Origin: Phoronis australis
Taxonomy: Eukaryota; Phoronida; Phoronidae
DNA: 64,000 bases
Direction: 5' to 3'
Assembly: GCA_002633005.1 (NCBI GenBank)
Contig: NMRA01000480.1
Span: 257,547 to 321,546, forward strand
The notes under the pieces were generated by a model. The model was not told where the DNA came from and did no database searches. It was given only the letters and a program-made list of their open reading frames with translations. The position numbers and the translations under genes are program-made. Shown here one piece after another: positions 20,054 to 30,659 of the stretch; positions within the stretch are counted from its first letter, which is position 1; the number at the start of each line of letters is the position of its first letter.

Positions 20054-22027
20054 GTTGACGTTTATTATTCTGCGTTCTGTTTCAAAATGAATTATTCTCA
20101 CCCTAAACAATGTTTATATATAAAACTGAAACAAATTCTGTCTCATTAGATACAGTTTGTCATGCCTTTGGAGTATTCGTGAGTGCAAATGTTTTGAGAA
20201 GACAGCAACGCGGCTTCACATGCAATTAAGGTAATTGACGGGCCGTGTAAGCACATGCTAATTCAGTCTTTGCTGACAGAAAGCTGTTGTGAAACAATAA
20301 CTCGATTTTATACGCTATGGTCAGATGTTAGGAGAATCTCTATTTAGATATACATTATTCACATCATTGTTACTGTTCAACTTTTGCCCTGACGGTTCTG
20401 CAAAAGGACAACTTGACTTCGCGGCCACCGACAAGTACGTAGATTTTCAGTTTCGTGGCTAATTCAACAAAATAATTACGTGCACATTTCTTCGGGCTCA
20501 CTAGTATATTCTTTTCGTGACTGGAGGTTTAGTTTCCAACTTACGCTGATTTATATTCGTGATGTTCTGTCCTGGCGGTCGCGACGGGCCAGTGATCGGG
20601 TTCCGAGGTACTGGCTGGCATAACAAGCGTTTTGTGTGTTTAGAACTGAAAAAAATCGCAAGTCTAAAAGTAAAATACACAGCTATCTTTCATGTTTGTA
20701 TTTCACGGAAGAATGATGCGAATTTATCACCAAACAGACCCAAACTCCCGCGATCGGCCATGAGAAATTGGAGGCTACCGAATCTAGGAGTCTACACTCC
20801 TTGACCGAACTCTGTAGGCTACCGTACGTTCAAATACCTCTAAATCCGTAACTGTGAAATAGACCAACACGTTTGTTCAAGAACTCGATCTATTTTTAAG
20901 GGTTTCACATAGAAATTTGATGATTTACTGGCGTAGAACGATGCATTCAAGCGATGAGTTGACATCAGTAAGCGTGTTATAAACGGCTGAACAGACTGCG
21001 TTCGAATCGATTACGTCATTGGCTAATTTCAACACCTCCGTCTGCCGTCAGGTGGCAGGTAAAACAACTGAACTTGCTGTTATCGAGTGGAACTACTCGA
21101 TCTAAATTGATACAAAATAGGTTGTTTCTTGGGTGGCATTCTCCTTTAAGTGGCCTAATTTTCAGCCACAAGATACGAAACAAAAAGTAAGTATGAATGT
21201 CAACAGTCGGAATGGTTTTGATTACAATGTTTGTGTTTCTAAAAGATCAGGTAGGTGGAACCCAAACATGAATTATCACGTGTCGTAGTTACTGTGTCCC
21301 GTTCATTTACAATAAAGTCCTGGAAAAATGTCATGGCTTTATTTCCGAGCATGTTTTTATATTTGAGTTTAACCTGATATTTGCCTACCTGCATGAGGCT
21401 ATGGCCTTCTATTCGGGAGCCTTGTACTTTTAAATATTCCATGAAACCTTATTTTGACTAGGGATACTATGCTTGCCATTTCAACCTTACAGGACGTGCC
21501 GATTGGTTTCATCAATATTTTATACCTAGTCAATATATTGCAATTTTGGCAGTGTTTTATCATTGTGGTTATGGCCCATTGCAGGAAACGCAAGGAAAAA
21601 ACGACAGGCTTTATATCCGACGAAACAGATGACCTTTACTCGCATACCTTTCAGGTTGCCTGTTTCCAGCATAATGCTGTCGTCCCAGGTGTAGATGACT
21701 GGGTCAAAAATAGCTACTCATCAGACAAGTTGGTCAAATGAACCGATTTTTATTATTCACCGACATACGACGGGTTTCAAACTATCTCACTGCTCAATAG
21801 ATTTGAGGCAACAACCTTGTCAGCATATATTTTTACTATTCACCCGACCCATGTTTCAGCCATGTCGTTGGTCAATAGTTGTGACTGAAGGTTATCTCAA
21901 ACCTTATTTAGTGGCCTCCATTCTAACTCGTATATCAAAAATAAGAGGCTTTTTCAACTTGTAGTTGTATATATTTCCGAAAGAAAAAGATGAAGGATTA
22001 TAAAATTATGGTTTATATTTATGTGTC

Positions 22028-22043
22028 ATTATTATTATTGTTA

Positions 22044-22077
<34 letters not shown>
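22028..22077. repeat. (ATT)n microsatellite
   Basis: About 16 ATT units with two G interruptions. Confidence 0.95.
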
Positions 22078-24442
22078 ATTAATAAATTTTAAAGGCAAAA
22101 TTACATTTTTAAGAAAGGTACATTCATACCAAAATAACCCCTCGGTCGATATTTAATGAAACATTTTTAAATGAAAACTTCCCCTTTTACATGCACCTCA
22201 AAAACGCTGTAAGAAATTTTCGATTAGTCTTTTACTTTGGTTGTTGTAAAAAATCATCTCAAAAACTTAAGATATTTTATAACAGTCATATTCGTCTTTG
22301 TTACATCACGCAAAACCAGGCCTTTACATAAGAAGTCCTAACAGAGCGTTTGAAATTGATTAATGAAGTAAGTTTGGGAAGCTTCAGCGTAATCCACCGA
22401 GCTGTTTTCGAGAATTCGTGTTCCTAAGTTCAAGTTAAGTTAAATTTTGTGACCTTCTCCTGTCCGACAGGTGAGGTTAACTGTTGATCTACAACGCACC
22501 ACGTGCCGGGAGACTGATATGAAACCGTAGAACTTTAGTCCTGGAATGCCAACTCCCGTACATGACCTATGAATTCTATTATTACAATCACTCTCCTCTT
22601 CTTGGCTTCAACAAGGTTGCGTACGTCATAACAATCGGAACTAGTTTCATTTCGTTTTTCATATTTCACTAGCAAACCCAATTTGCTGCGAAGCTGTAAT
22701 CATCTCCCGAGAGATATCGCAAAAAATCAGTAGGAAATAGGCGCGTGCGCCTCTCACGAGCACATTGTTTTCAAAACGACAACAGACTTTTCTTTGTCAC
22801 AAAAGGCGGAGCATTGCACAAAAATAACGTTTATTTGTTTGTGTCTTTCACTTAAACGGCCGTAATGGGCAAGATGAGAGTCGGTAGATTCCGGCCAGAT
22901 TCTGCATGCACTCCCGCCGTTGTTGGCTCTACAAGTGGATATAAGTTTCACGACGAGGTGACGAGCTGAGCTACCCGGATTGGGTGAAGTTTCGGTGTTT
23001 AGCGGAGCTCAACACACAGATCCTTGCTGTAGAGTTGACGATAATCTTCAAACAGCTGAGCTAGCTTTCTACCTGTATGTACACTTTTACGTGGCTTTTG
23101 TAAATACATTACATACTTTGTGTACAATGGCAGATTTTTAAGTGGGTCCTTAGTTTTCACTTTAAAGAATAGCTGTGCACTATGTTAGAGCACGGTCAAA
23201 TGTTCTGGAAAGAAAAATTATTTGCACTGCCCATGGGCCGCACACCCTGGCCTAAATCTGACAGAGAAGCTTTAAAATAAAACGGTCTCACAAAGAAAAA
23301 TTCCTGCCTCTTGCTATGAACACTAATGTTCACTTAAAAGTGTATCTATTTCACCTCCGTCGTCATTTCCCATACACTAGCTGCTACCCGTGGTTAAGCA
23401 CGAGTAACGGCTAGTAATATATACCGATGTATAATTTTGGATGAATGCCTCACAAAATTATTCACATCAAGTGTGACGGATCCATACTCTAAAACCTTTG
23501 TCTTTACAGGGTAGAAATCTTTCGAATCCTTAAATACATTTCCCGTATGACTTAACTAGTTATGTATGTAACCTCTCTGGTTCATTTCCTTTTTATGTTA
23601 CTATTACACGCTGTTATTTTTCACATTTTGGTAACACTCTTGGTTTTTAGAATAAAAAATATTTTAACCAGTCAGGTATGCGAATTGATAATTAAATAAT
23701 TATCTTTTGCTTCTGCAAAAATCATCAATACCTGGCAAAGAGCTTTCTAATGATATTGATCTTATGCAATTCGATGAAAAACGAGTTGCGAGAAGTTTTA
23801 ATGACAGTAAATTCCATGGCAAGTAAATACAGCGGAAAAAACGAATGCAAACAACTCTCACGCAAGCACGGCGCAACCTCAGCGACCGCGAGACCGAAGT
23901 TGGCATTAGACGGCTAAAAGAGTTCTATGTATGAAACCAAGTACGAAATAGACAGCAGAAATCGAGTCGGTGGTTAAAGCGCGTCGTGAGCATGAGATCG
24001 AAACGGCGAATTGCCAAATTAGATATAAAATATATAAATTTGGTGAGGATTTATCCCTTTTCACAACTTGGTGTGTTCGTGAATACAAGGTCCGACATAG
24101 AGGCACATTCGAAACTAGGTGCTGTCTTCGTTTTCCCAGCAACTTTCTATCATATGTGCTCCTAGTTGACTAACTATTATGACACTTCGGTGAATGAAAG
24201 TACTGAAGGTACATAAAGAGCTGCTCTATTCCTGGCGAGTGATTCAATTTGAGTGACAACCCTGTAACTTTTTTCTCACTGCATGGTATTTATTTCATAT
24301 TCGATTTTCCCTTGTTGACTACAAAGTTATACATTCCTTTCTTCAGTTCAGGAAAAAACGATCAACAACAACCCGCACTTTGGAACACAGAACATACATG
24401 TAGAAGTACCACTGTAATCAAGTGTAAACATACCACAGAAAA

Positions 24443-24528
24443 ATTAGAGTGATCAAACGCAAAATTGGCGTAATCAAACGCAAACTTAGTGTGAGCAAAC
24501 GCAACATTAGTGTGATCAAACGCAAATT
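24443..24528. repeat. ~21-bp tandem repeat, 4 copies
   Basis: Unit ATTAGTGTGATCAAACGCAA with small variants (GTAATCAAACGC, GTGAGCAAACGC). Confidence 0.85.
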
Positions 24529-25179
24529 ACCATACAACTATCACTGTAGTCAAGTGTAAACATTTTCGTGCTTGAGCAATTTTTAAAAACTGATACTGCC
24601 ACCTTGTAGAAGTGGGAATAATGGCAAGGTTGCAGTTAACCCTGCATCTGCTCTAGCTTGCATATGTCAATTGTATACCACTCAATTGGGCGATTAGCTC
24701 GTGTTTTAAACAAAATAAAACAATTTACACTTCGTTTTGCTCAGCTCGACCTGGCATTAAGAGCTACTAAATTGCTTCACATGTTTCGCACACTTTCCAA
24801 TTAGTTGACGATACGTCTCATACTACAGCCACTTGAACACTTCAAATTGGCCAATCTTAATCCACAACATCTGTATTAGGCCATTGACTGTTTCTGCAAT
24901 GTGCTAAAAGCAACATGTTTAGATGATGAAAGACATGTCTATCGTACACTCGCTGAGACTGGTTTAATTTGTTACCGTAAACATTCGGGTGAATTCCCCG
25001 AGCACGGAGAATGCCACCCGATTTACTTGTTTACCGTCTTAATCAGTCTATATCCACATCGTATCTTATACTGTCGGCCTCACCTTGCCGAGAGGTATCA
25101 TGTTAACCTGTGAGGAAGGTGAGAAACGACGCAGCGACGTCAGTGGTTCGTCTGCAGAGTAAATGCCGCTACATTGCCC

Positions 25180-25390
25180 TGCATCGTTCCCGCATGTCCA
25201 AAATATGAAGCTGCGAAGAAAGCGGGTATATCGTTTTTTCGACTTCCTCGAGAGCCCGAAATGCTTAGGAAAGGCTCGCGGTAGTGAAGAATGAAAGGTA
25301 CGCTGTTAATAGCAAGTATGAGGCCGTGAAACATCTCCGTGTCTGTGGCCGGCATTTCGTCGACAGTGGTTTCTCTGACGAATTCCGGCT
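25180..25390 (+). pseudogene. THAP domain start, copy 2 (least damaged)
   Basis: Reads CIVPACPKYEAAKKAGISFF then RLPREPEMLRK. One base is missing in the W codon (AGGAAAGGC in place of AGGAAGTGGC), and the other frame continues LAVVKNERYAVNSKYEAVKH then LRVCGRHFVDSGFSDEF. All four zinc ligands (C, C, C, H) are visible. The start Met seen in copies 1 and 3 is ACA here. A single frameshift disables it. Confidence 0.7.
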
Positions 25391-27121
25391 TACTAAAGAA
25401 CTATCTTTACGTTCCGTTGCCTGTGCATGTTCACGGCGCCTCTCTAGACGGTATTTCGTGATCAGTGTATTCCGGTTCGAACTGATAGCCTGTGAAACCT
25501 AACGAAGTATTCTCATCCTAACCAATGCTCATATAAATCTGAAACAAAGTCTGTCTCATTAGATACAATTTGTAATGCCTTGGGAATCTTTATTTAGAAA
25601 TAAAAAATACAATATTCAACTTATTGTTACTGCACAACCTTTGCCCTGACGGTCTGTGGAAGGGGAACCCGGCTTCGCGGCCCCCGACAAGTAAGTAAAT
25701 TATTCGTGGCTAATTCACATAAATAATTACGTGCAAATTATTTCTTTGGCTCACTGTTATAGTCTTTTCGTGGCTGGAAGTTTAGTTTCCAACTCAATGT
25801 GGTTTATCTTCGTGCCAGTCCCGGCGGCCGCGACGGCCCTGATCGGGTTCCGAGCCACTAGCCGGGATAACGAGTCAGTCCGGCCGCAACGGACATGATC
25901 GGGTTCCGAGCCGCTGGCCGGGAAAACAAGCGTTTTGTGTGTTTAGAACTCAAACAATCACAAGTCTAAACAACACAGGTCTAGGTTTTCCTGTCTGTAT
26001 TTCACGGAACTATACTCCGAATGTATCTCCGAACAGACCCCAAACTCCTGCTACGGACCTTGTTAAAGGAGCATGCCACCCAAAAAACAACCTAATTTGT
26101 TTCAATTTAGATCGAGTAGTTCTACTCCATAACGACAAGTGCGGTTGCGTTACCTGACACCTGACGGCAGACGTGGGTGTTGAAGTTATCCAATTACGTC
26201 ATATGTTTCACACGCATTCTGTACAGCAGTTCATAACATTGGTTACTGGTGTCAGCTTATCGCTTGGAATCATCGTTTAGCACCAATAAATCATCAAACT
26301 TCGATGTAAAACCTTTGAAAATACACCGAGTTCTTACAAAAACGTGTTGCTTTATTTCGCTCTTAGGGATTTATTGGTATCTGGACACACCGTAGCCTAC
26401 AAAGCTCGGCAGGCCAATAACAGGTCTGTAGCAGGAGTTTGGGGTGTGCTCGGAGATAATTTCGAAGTATTATCCGTGAGATACAGACAGGAGAACCTAC
26501 ATCTGTGTTGTTTAGACTTGTGATTTTCTGAGTTCTAAACACAAAACGCTTGTTATCCTGGCCAGTGGCTCGGAGCACGATCAGGCCCGTCGCGGCCGGC
26601 CGGATTGACTCGTTATCCCGGCCAGTGGCTCGGAAACTGATCAGACATCACGAACAAACCAGCCAAACTTCAGTGGAAACTAAACTTCCAGTCAAGAAAA
26701 TACTATACTAGTGAGCCAAAGTAATGTGCACGTGATTGTGTTGGTGAATTAGCCACAAAACTGCAAATCTACTTGCTCGGCCGGCGGCCGCGAATTTAGT
26801 TCCGCTTTGGCCACAGCACCGTCAGGGCAGAGGTTGTACAGTGACAATCATTGTTTGAGTAATGTAAATGTAAATAAAGATTCCCCTAACACCTGGTCGT
26901 GGGGTGGAAATCGGGTTGTTTCACAACAGTTTCTGCCAGCAAACACTAAATTAGCATGAGCTCACACGGCCTCGCGGTGTCCCGTCAATTAGTTTTATTG
27001 CACCTAAAGCCGGTAACGCAGTGATTTATTCATTGCTGGCTTCTCAAATCATTTCGTGCACTCACGAACACTCGAAAGGCATTACAAATTGCATCTAATG
27101 AGACAGACTTTGTTTCAGTTT

Positions 27122-27129
27122 TATAAAAG
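27122..27129 (+). promoter_or_regulatory. TATA box candidate for inward exon, copy 3
   Basis: TATAAAAG, a perfect TATA consensus, 63 bp before the ATG at 27192. Copy 1 has TATATATAA at the equivalent place, while copy 4 is degraded (TATTTAAG). Confidence 0.5.
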
Positions 27130-27191
27130 TATTGGTTAGGGTGAGAATAATTCATTTTGAAACAGAACGCTCAGTAGTAATAAACGCCAAC

Positions 27192-27364
27192 ATGGTAACT
27201 CGCAATCCCGACTTAGAACGAGCTAGAGCGGCTCATCAATCCCGACTTCGCAGGTGGATCATTAAGTCTTACAGGCTATCAATTCGAACAGGAATACAGT
27301 GATGAAGAAAAACTAGAGAGGCGCCGTGAACAAGCTCAGACAACGGAACGTATGGAGTTATTTG
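27192..27364 (+). pseudogene. Inward first exon with GTAAG donor, copy 3
   Basis: ATG at 27192 gives MVTRNPDLERA. After a frame disruption, LTGYQFEQEYSDEEKLERRR and EQAQTTERMELF run up to TTTG|GTAAGC, a consensus donor at 27365. A short extra segment (GCGGCTCATCAATC) relative to copy 1 breaks the frame. The exon faces the THAP gene tail to tail. Confidence 0.45.
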
Positions 27365-27370
27365 GTAAGC

Positions 27371-27588
27371 CGGCATTCGTGAGGCACTGTCGACGTCGTC
27401 TGCAGGCCACAGACACGGAGATGTTTCACGGCCTCATACTTGCTATTTACAGCGTACATTTCACTCTTCACTACCATGAGCCACTTCCTAAGCATTTTTG
27501 ACTCTCGAGGAAGTAAAAAAAAACACGATATACTCGCTTTCCTTGCGGCTACTTAGTTCGGACAAGCGGGAACGATACACCGCAACAT
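27371..27588 (-). pseudogene. THAP domain start, copy 3
   Basis: Minus-strand ATG at 27588 gives MLRCIVPACPN followed by a stop. MLRKWLMVVK and KHLRVCG follow in another frame. The zinc-ligand His is lost (VCGLQ instead of VCGRH). Confidence 0.6.
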
Positions 27589-28106
27589 AGCGGCATTCAC
27601 TCTTCATATGAACCACTGACGTCGCTAGCGTCGTTTCTCACCTTCCTCACAGGTTAACGCGACACCTCTTGGCAAGGTAAGGTCGACCGTATGCGAGGCG
27701 ATGTGGAAATAGACCGCAAAAAAGACTAATTAAATCGGGTGGCATTCGCCTTTAAATTGTCCTGCCGAACTTTGTAGGCTACGGTGTGTCGAAAAAAATC
27801 CGTAACAGCGAAATAAAACAACACGTTTTTATAAGAACTCTGTGTATTTTTAAGGGTTTTTCATCGAATTTTGATGATTTATTGGTGTTAAACGATGAAT
27901 TCAAGCGATAAGCTGACACCAGTAACCTGTGTTTTGAACTGCTGAACAGACTGCGTTTGAAACCAATGACGTCATTAGATAATTTCAACACCTCGGTTTG
28001 CCGACAGGTGTCAGGTAACGCAACCGAACGTGCCGCTTTCGAGTAGAACTAATCGATCTAAATTGATACAAAATAGGTTGTTTTTTTGGGTGGCATTCTC
28101 CTTTAA

Positions 28107-28163
28107 CAACAATATCATCTTCATCATCCCCACTGTCATCATCATCATCATCATCATAATCAC

Positions 28164-28210
<47 letters not shown>

Positions 28211-28410
28211 CCACCATCACCACCATTATCGCCATCACCATCATCATCNTCACCATAATCACCATCACCACCATCATCGCCATCATCACCACCATCATCA
28301 TCATCACCATCATCATTATCATCATCATCACCATCATTGTGTCATCATTATTGTCACCCTCACTATCATCAGCATCAACAAATTTATTATTATCACCATC
28401 ATCATCGTGT
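28107..28410. repeat. (CAT)n/(CAC)n microsatellite
   Basis: About 300 bp of CAT/CAC/TAT trinucleotides starting right after the TTAA of transposon copy 2, with one ambiguous base at 28249. The 134-residue Ile- or Met-rich frames here are repeat artefacts. Confidence 0.95.
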
Positions 28411-28480
28411 TTCATTAAATTTCAACACGTTTGAGTTTGCAAGGGTGTGCTTTTTAGTTTCTTTTCTCATTCAACTCGGC

Positions 28481-28615
28481 TACACCCACGTGTTGGCTAG
28501 CCCCACGTGTTGGCAACCCCCCACATGTTGGCTACCCTCACGTGTTGGCTACCCCCACGTATTGGCTAACCCCACACGTTGGCTACCCCCAGGTGTTGAC
28601 TACCATCACGTGTTT
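28481..28615. repeat. ~16-18-bp array with E-box CACGTG
   Basis: Unit CCCCACGTGTTGGCTA repeated about eight times. Four units keep a perfect CACGTG (28487, 28504, 28539, 28607). CACGTG is the E-box bound by Myc/Max/USF-type factors; a regulatory role here is unproven. Confidence 0.85.
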
Positions 28616-28619
28616 GTTG

Positions 28620-30120
28620 ATTTGCAGTGAGCAGACGACTGATACGCAACATGACAACATTTAAAACAAGATCAAAGGTGAGTTCAAGAAATGCCGAACT
28701 CCTTTAATATAGCAACTTTATAATCAGCACAGAGTGGACAAACACATGAGAATGTTCTCTATGAACTAAATTTTTTTCGCTTTCGATCCCAACCGCCTAT
28801 AGCGATAGTGAAGTGATTACAGACACATCCAAGACAGCGAAGGAATCGATTTATTCCAATCCACCCACTAAGCTTTCGTTAAGAGCTACTTGATTTAGTT
28901 TGCACAAGAAAATATCTTCTTTTATCCCTCCAATGAGCTATATACACATTAGCTCATTAAACCCTCGAAGACGAAATGTAATTGGGAGGCAATCAAGATT
29001 TACTCTTAGCTACAGGTAAATGCAAGGGTCAAGGGTCAATACAGCGAGTGAATCGAAGTAAGACAGTGAAGATTGTGATTGACCATCGCCACACGTAGCA
29101 TGTTAACGTGCACTTCAGGCATATACAACACTTTCAACTTTGGTCCTGTAGTTGGCATGCACGCAAACGATTACAAATGGTCGTAGACCACAGAAACCTA
29201 AGGACCAATAAACGTATGGGATCTACCTCTGTATATTTTACCAAAAGGAACCAGAATACAGAGTGCATTCGCAACATGTTAAGCTGTCTCCAAGTTTCAA
29301 AAAAAGAATCCGAATTGGTTTGTATACATGAAAACTAAAGGGATAACTTGGTTTCAGGGCCGAGACGCATTTCAAATTGATTAGCTTTAACCGAAAACAC
29401 GACCCGACCGGTGCTGTGTGTGATTTTCAGTAATAATAAATTGTCAATTCCGGACCGTCGTAGCTTCTCTCTAAAATGGAGGCCGGAGAATATAACACCT
29501 GCGCTCAAATGTTTTGGTATTTACCTGTTGGATTTAAGTGTCGGCGATAAAGGTTAGGACTGATACTACCGAGGTCGGGACTTTCAACCTGTACGGGACT
29601 GTTCTTGATAAATGAGTTTTCTCGATGATTGCCTCACTTATCATTTATCAATGAGCTTCTCCTTATGTATCTAGTTAAAAATAACTTTGAGTAATTTAAT
29701 GAATGCATATCAGCCTGAGAGTGCTGGTCTCTAGTATAAATAATATACGACTGCTTTCCGTCATAGACGACTAACTTTTGATCGGATTTAGAGCAGCGGC
29801 CGTTATGAATCTGGTCATAAACTGCTTCTCCGTCATGATTTTGAGGTGACTTCCGACCTATGAAATTATTCCAAACATAGAAATCACTCCTCATGAGTTA
29901 GAAACAAGTCGTTACTTTCTTTGACAGGACACGGGTTTGCACAAAGGAGAAGTTTTCAATATTTGTTTTCTCAATCCATGTGGCTGTACGGAAAATTTAA
30001 TGCAACAAAGGTTGCATCTTCGGAGGCATTACTTTATTCATGTGCTTTTTGAAAGTGTGGCGTGTCCATGACAATTTCAGACAATTGTTTGAGACGACAA
30101 CGGAGGCGCTGGCGAGTTCA
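28620..30120. other. No gene recognised (probable intron)
   Basis: The next exons of the receptor gene at 30421 should lie on this side, but I did not find a convincing one. Open frames such as 29634-29894 (minus) lack receptor motifs. Confidence 0.35.
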
Positions 30121-30126
30121 GCCTCC

Positions 30127-30267
30127 CGTTCAGTAAGGCTAGGACCTCGCTAAAAGGCAAGACTTCGCGAGACTACGTGAGATATTGCCGTGCACTTTAA
30201 ATGAGAACACGTGACTTTGACTAGGTTTTAGCTAGGTCCTAGCGTAGGTCCTAGCGTCTACTGAACG
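30127..30267. mobile_element. 141-bp MITE
   Basis: Left CGTTCAGTAAGGCTAGGACC is inverted on the right as GGTCCTAGCGTCTACTGAACG. The internal part GACCTCGCTAAAAGGCAAGA through GAGATATTG recurs, inverted, at 41797-41872. No coding content. It probably lies within the receptor gene's intron. Confidence 0.65.
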
Positions 30268-30420
30268 CACGCCAGGTTTCATTAGTAACTACACGTATTG
30301 CATGAAGATATCTCGAATGCAGTGATGGTGGTTAAGAATGGATAAATACGATGACGAACACGAACAGAGAGATGACGACGATATGGTTGTCATGAACTCT
30401 ATGTCTTAATAACTACTTAC

Positions 30421-30656
30421 AATGTCCAGAAGCTGGGATAGTCTTAAACCTATGTAGACCGGAAGTGTGTCCGTGTTGTTACCAACTGGTCTGACCATTG
30501 AATTGTATCCACTATTGATCAACAAGTCGTCAAACAGTCGTTTGGCATCCATGCTTCCATCTACTACCTTACATAACATGACGTAGGGGATGACGTAGGG
30601 CACGGCGAATATCACTAAGTTTCTCCACATCATTTCGTTTTGAACTTAGTCGATTC
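30421..30656 (-). CDS. Nicotinic acetylcholine receptor-like subunit, first coding exon
   Basis: A splice acceptor (pyrimidine-rich TCTATTTTTCAG) ends at 30657. A 23-nt untranslated stretch follows, then ATG at 30633 and 71 codons up to CTGGACATT|GTAAGT, a consensus donor at 30420, phase 0. The product starts with a hydrophobic signal peptide ([16 protein letters not shown]). It then has [29 protein letters not shown] and LRLSQLLDI, the start of the ligand-binding domain of Cys-loop receptor subunits. The exon ends where nAChR genes usually have an intron (after LLDV/I). Such subunits form pentameric acetylcholine-gated cation channels in the plasma membrane. The upstream acceptor implies at least one 5' noncoding exon to the right, and the remaining exons should lie to the left. 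Other Cys-loop subtypes cannot be excluded from this exon alone. Confidence 0.85.
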
Positions 30657-30659
30657 CTG

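Larger units (their letters stand above)
19486..21145 (+). mobile_element. Kolobok-like DNA transposon, copy 1
   Basis: Left end AGGAGAATGCCACCC (19486-19500), right end GGGTGGCATTCTCCT (21131-21145). TTGA (decayed TTAA) lies before and TTAA after. The TTAA target and a THAP gene together point to the Kolobok superfamily; piggyBac also uses TTAA but has different ends and no THAP. At 1660 bp it is too short for a full transposase. It carries a THAP start reading right from the left end and, on the other strand, a first exon reading left from the right end. The two meet at about 19880. Confidence 0.75.
21150..25000. other. No gene recognised
   Basis: No supported exon over nearly 4 kb. Two simple repeats lie inside (22028-22077, 24443-24528). 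Open frames up to 95 codons (21454-21741) show no family motif. Confidence 0.4.
26067..27751 (-). mobile_element. Kolobok-like transposon, copy 3 (nested, inverted)
   Basis: Ends AGGAGCATGCCACCC (26067-26081) and GGGTGGCATTCGCCT (27737-27751), with intact TTAA on both sides (26063-26066, 27752-27755). Orientation is opposite to copies 1 and 2. At 1685 bp it has the same internal layout as copy 1 on the reverse strand. It is the best example of the TTAA duplication in the window. Confidence 0.8.
25005..28102 (+). mobile_element. Kolobok-like transposon, copy 2 (split by copy 3)
   Basis: Left part 25005-26062 and right part 27756-28102 together form one copy in the same orientation as copy 1. 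The right end GGGTGGCATTCTCCT is at 28088-28102, followed by TTAA. The left target site has decayed to AGCA. Copy 3 sits at TTAA 26063-26066 / 27752-27755. Removing it rejoins CGGACCTTG and ATTGTCCTGCCGAAC, which line up with CAGACCTGTTATTGGCCTGC of copy 3 itself (reverse strand). The ATG-bearing segment of the inward exon is deleted here (junction about 25505). Confidence 0.75.

Noticed and set aside
19486-21145. Assignment of the THAP/TTAA family to piggyBac or P elements
   Set aside because: piggyBac ends begin CCC and lack THAP; P elements make 8-bp duplications, which are not seen. TTAA plus THAP fits Kolobok better.
24901-25020. Frame with LDDERHVYRTLAETGLICYRK running into the left end of transposon copy 2
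   Set aside because: Suggestive composition, but short, without splice sites and not assignable to a family.
28011-28434. 134-residue Met- or Ile-rich frames
   Set aside because: Translation of the CAT/CAC microsatellite across an ambiguous base.
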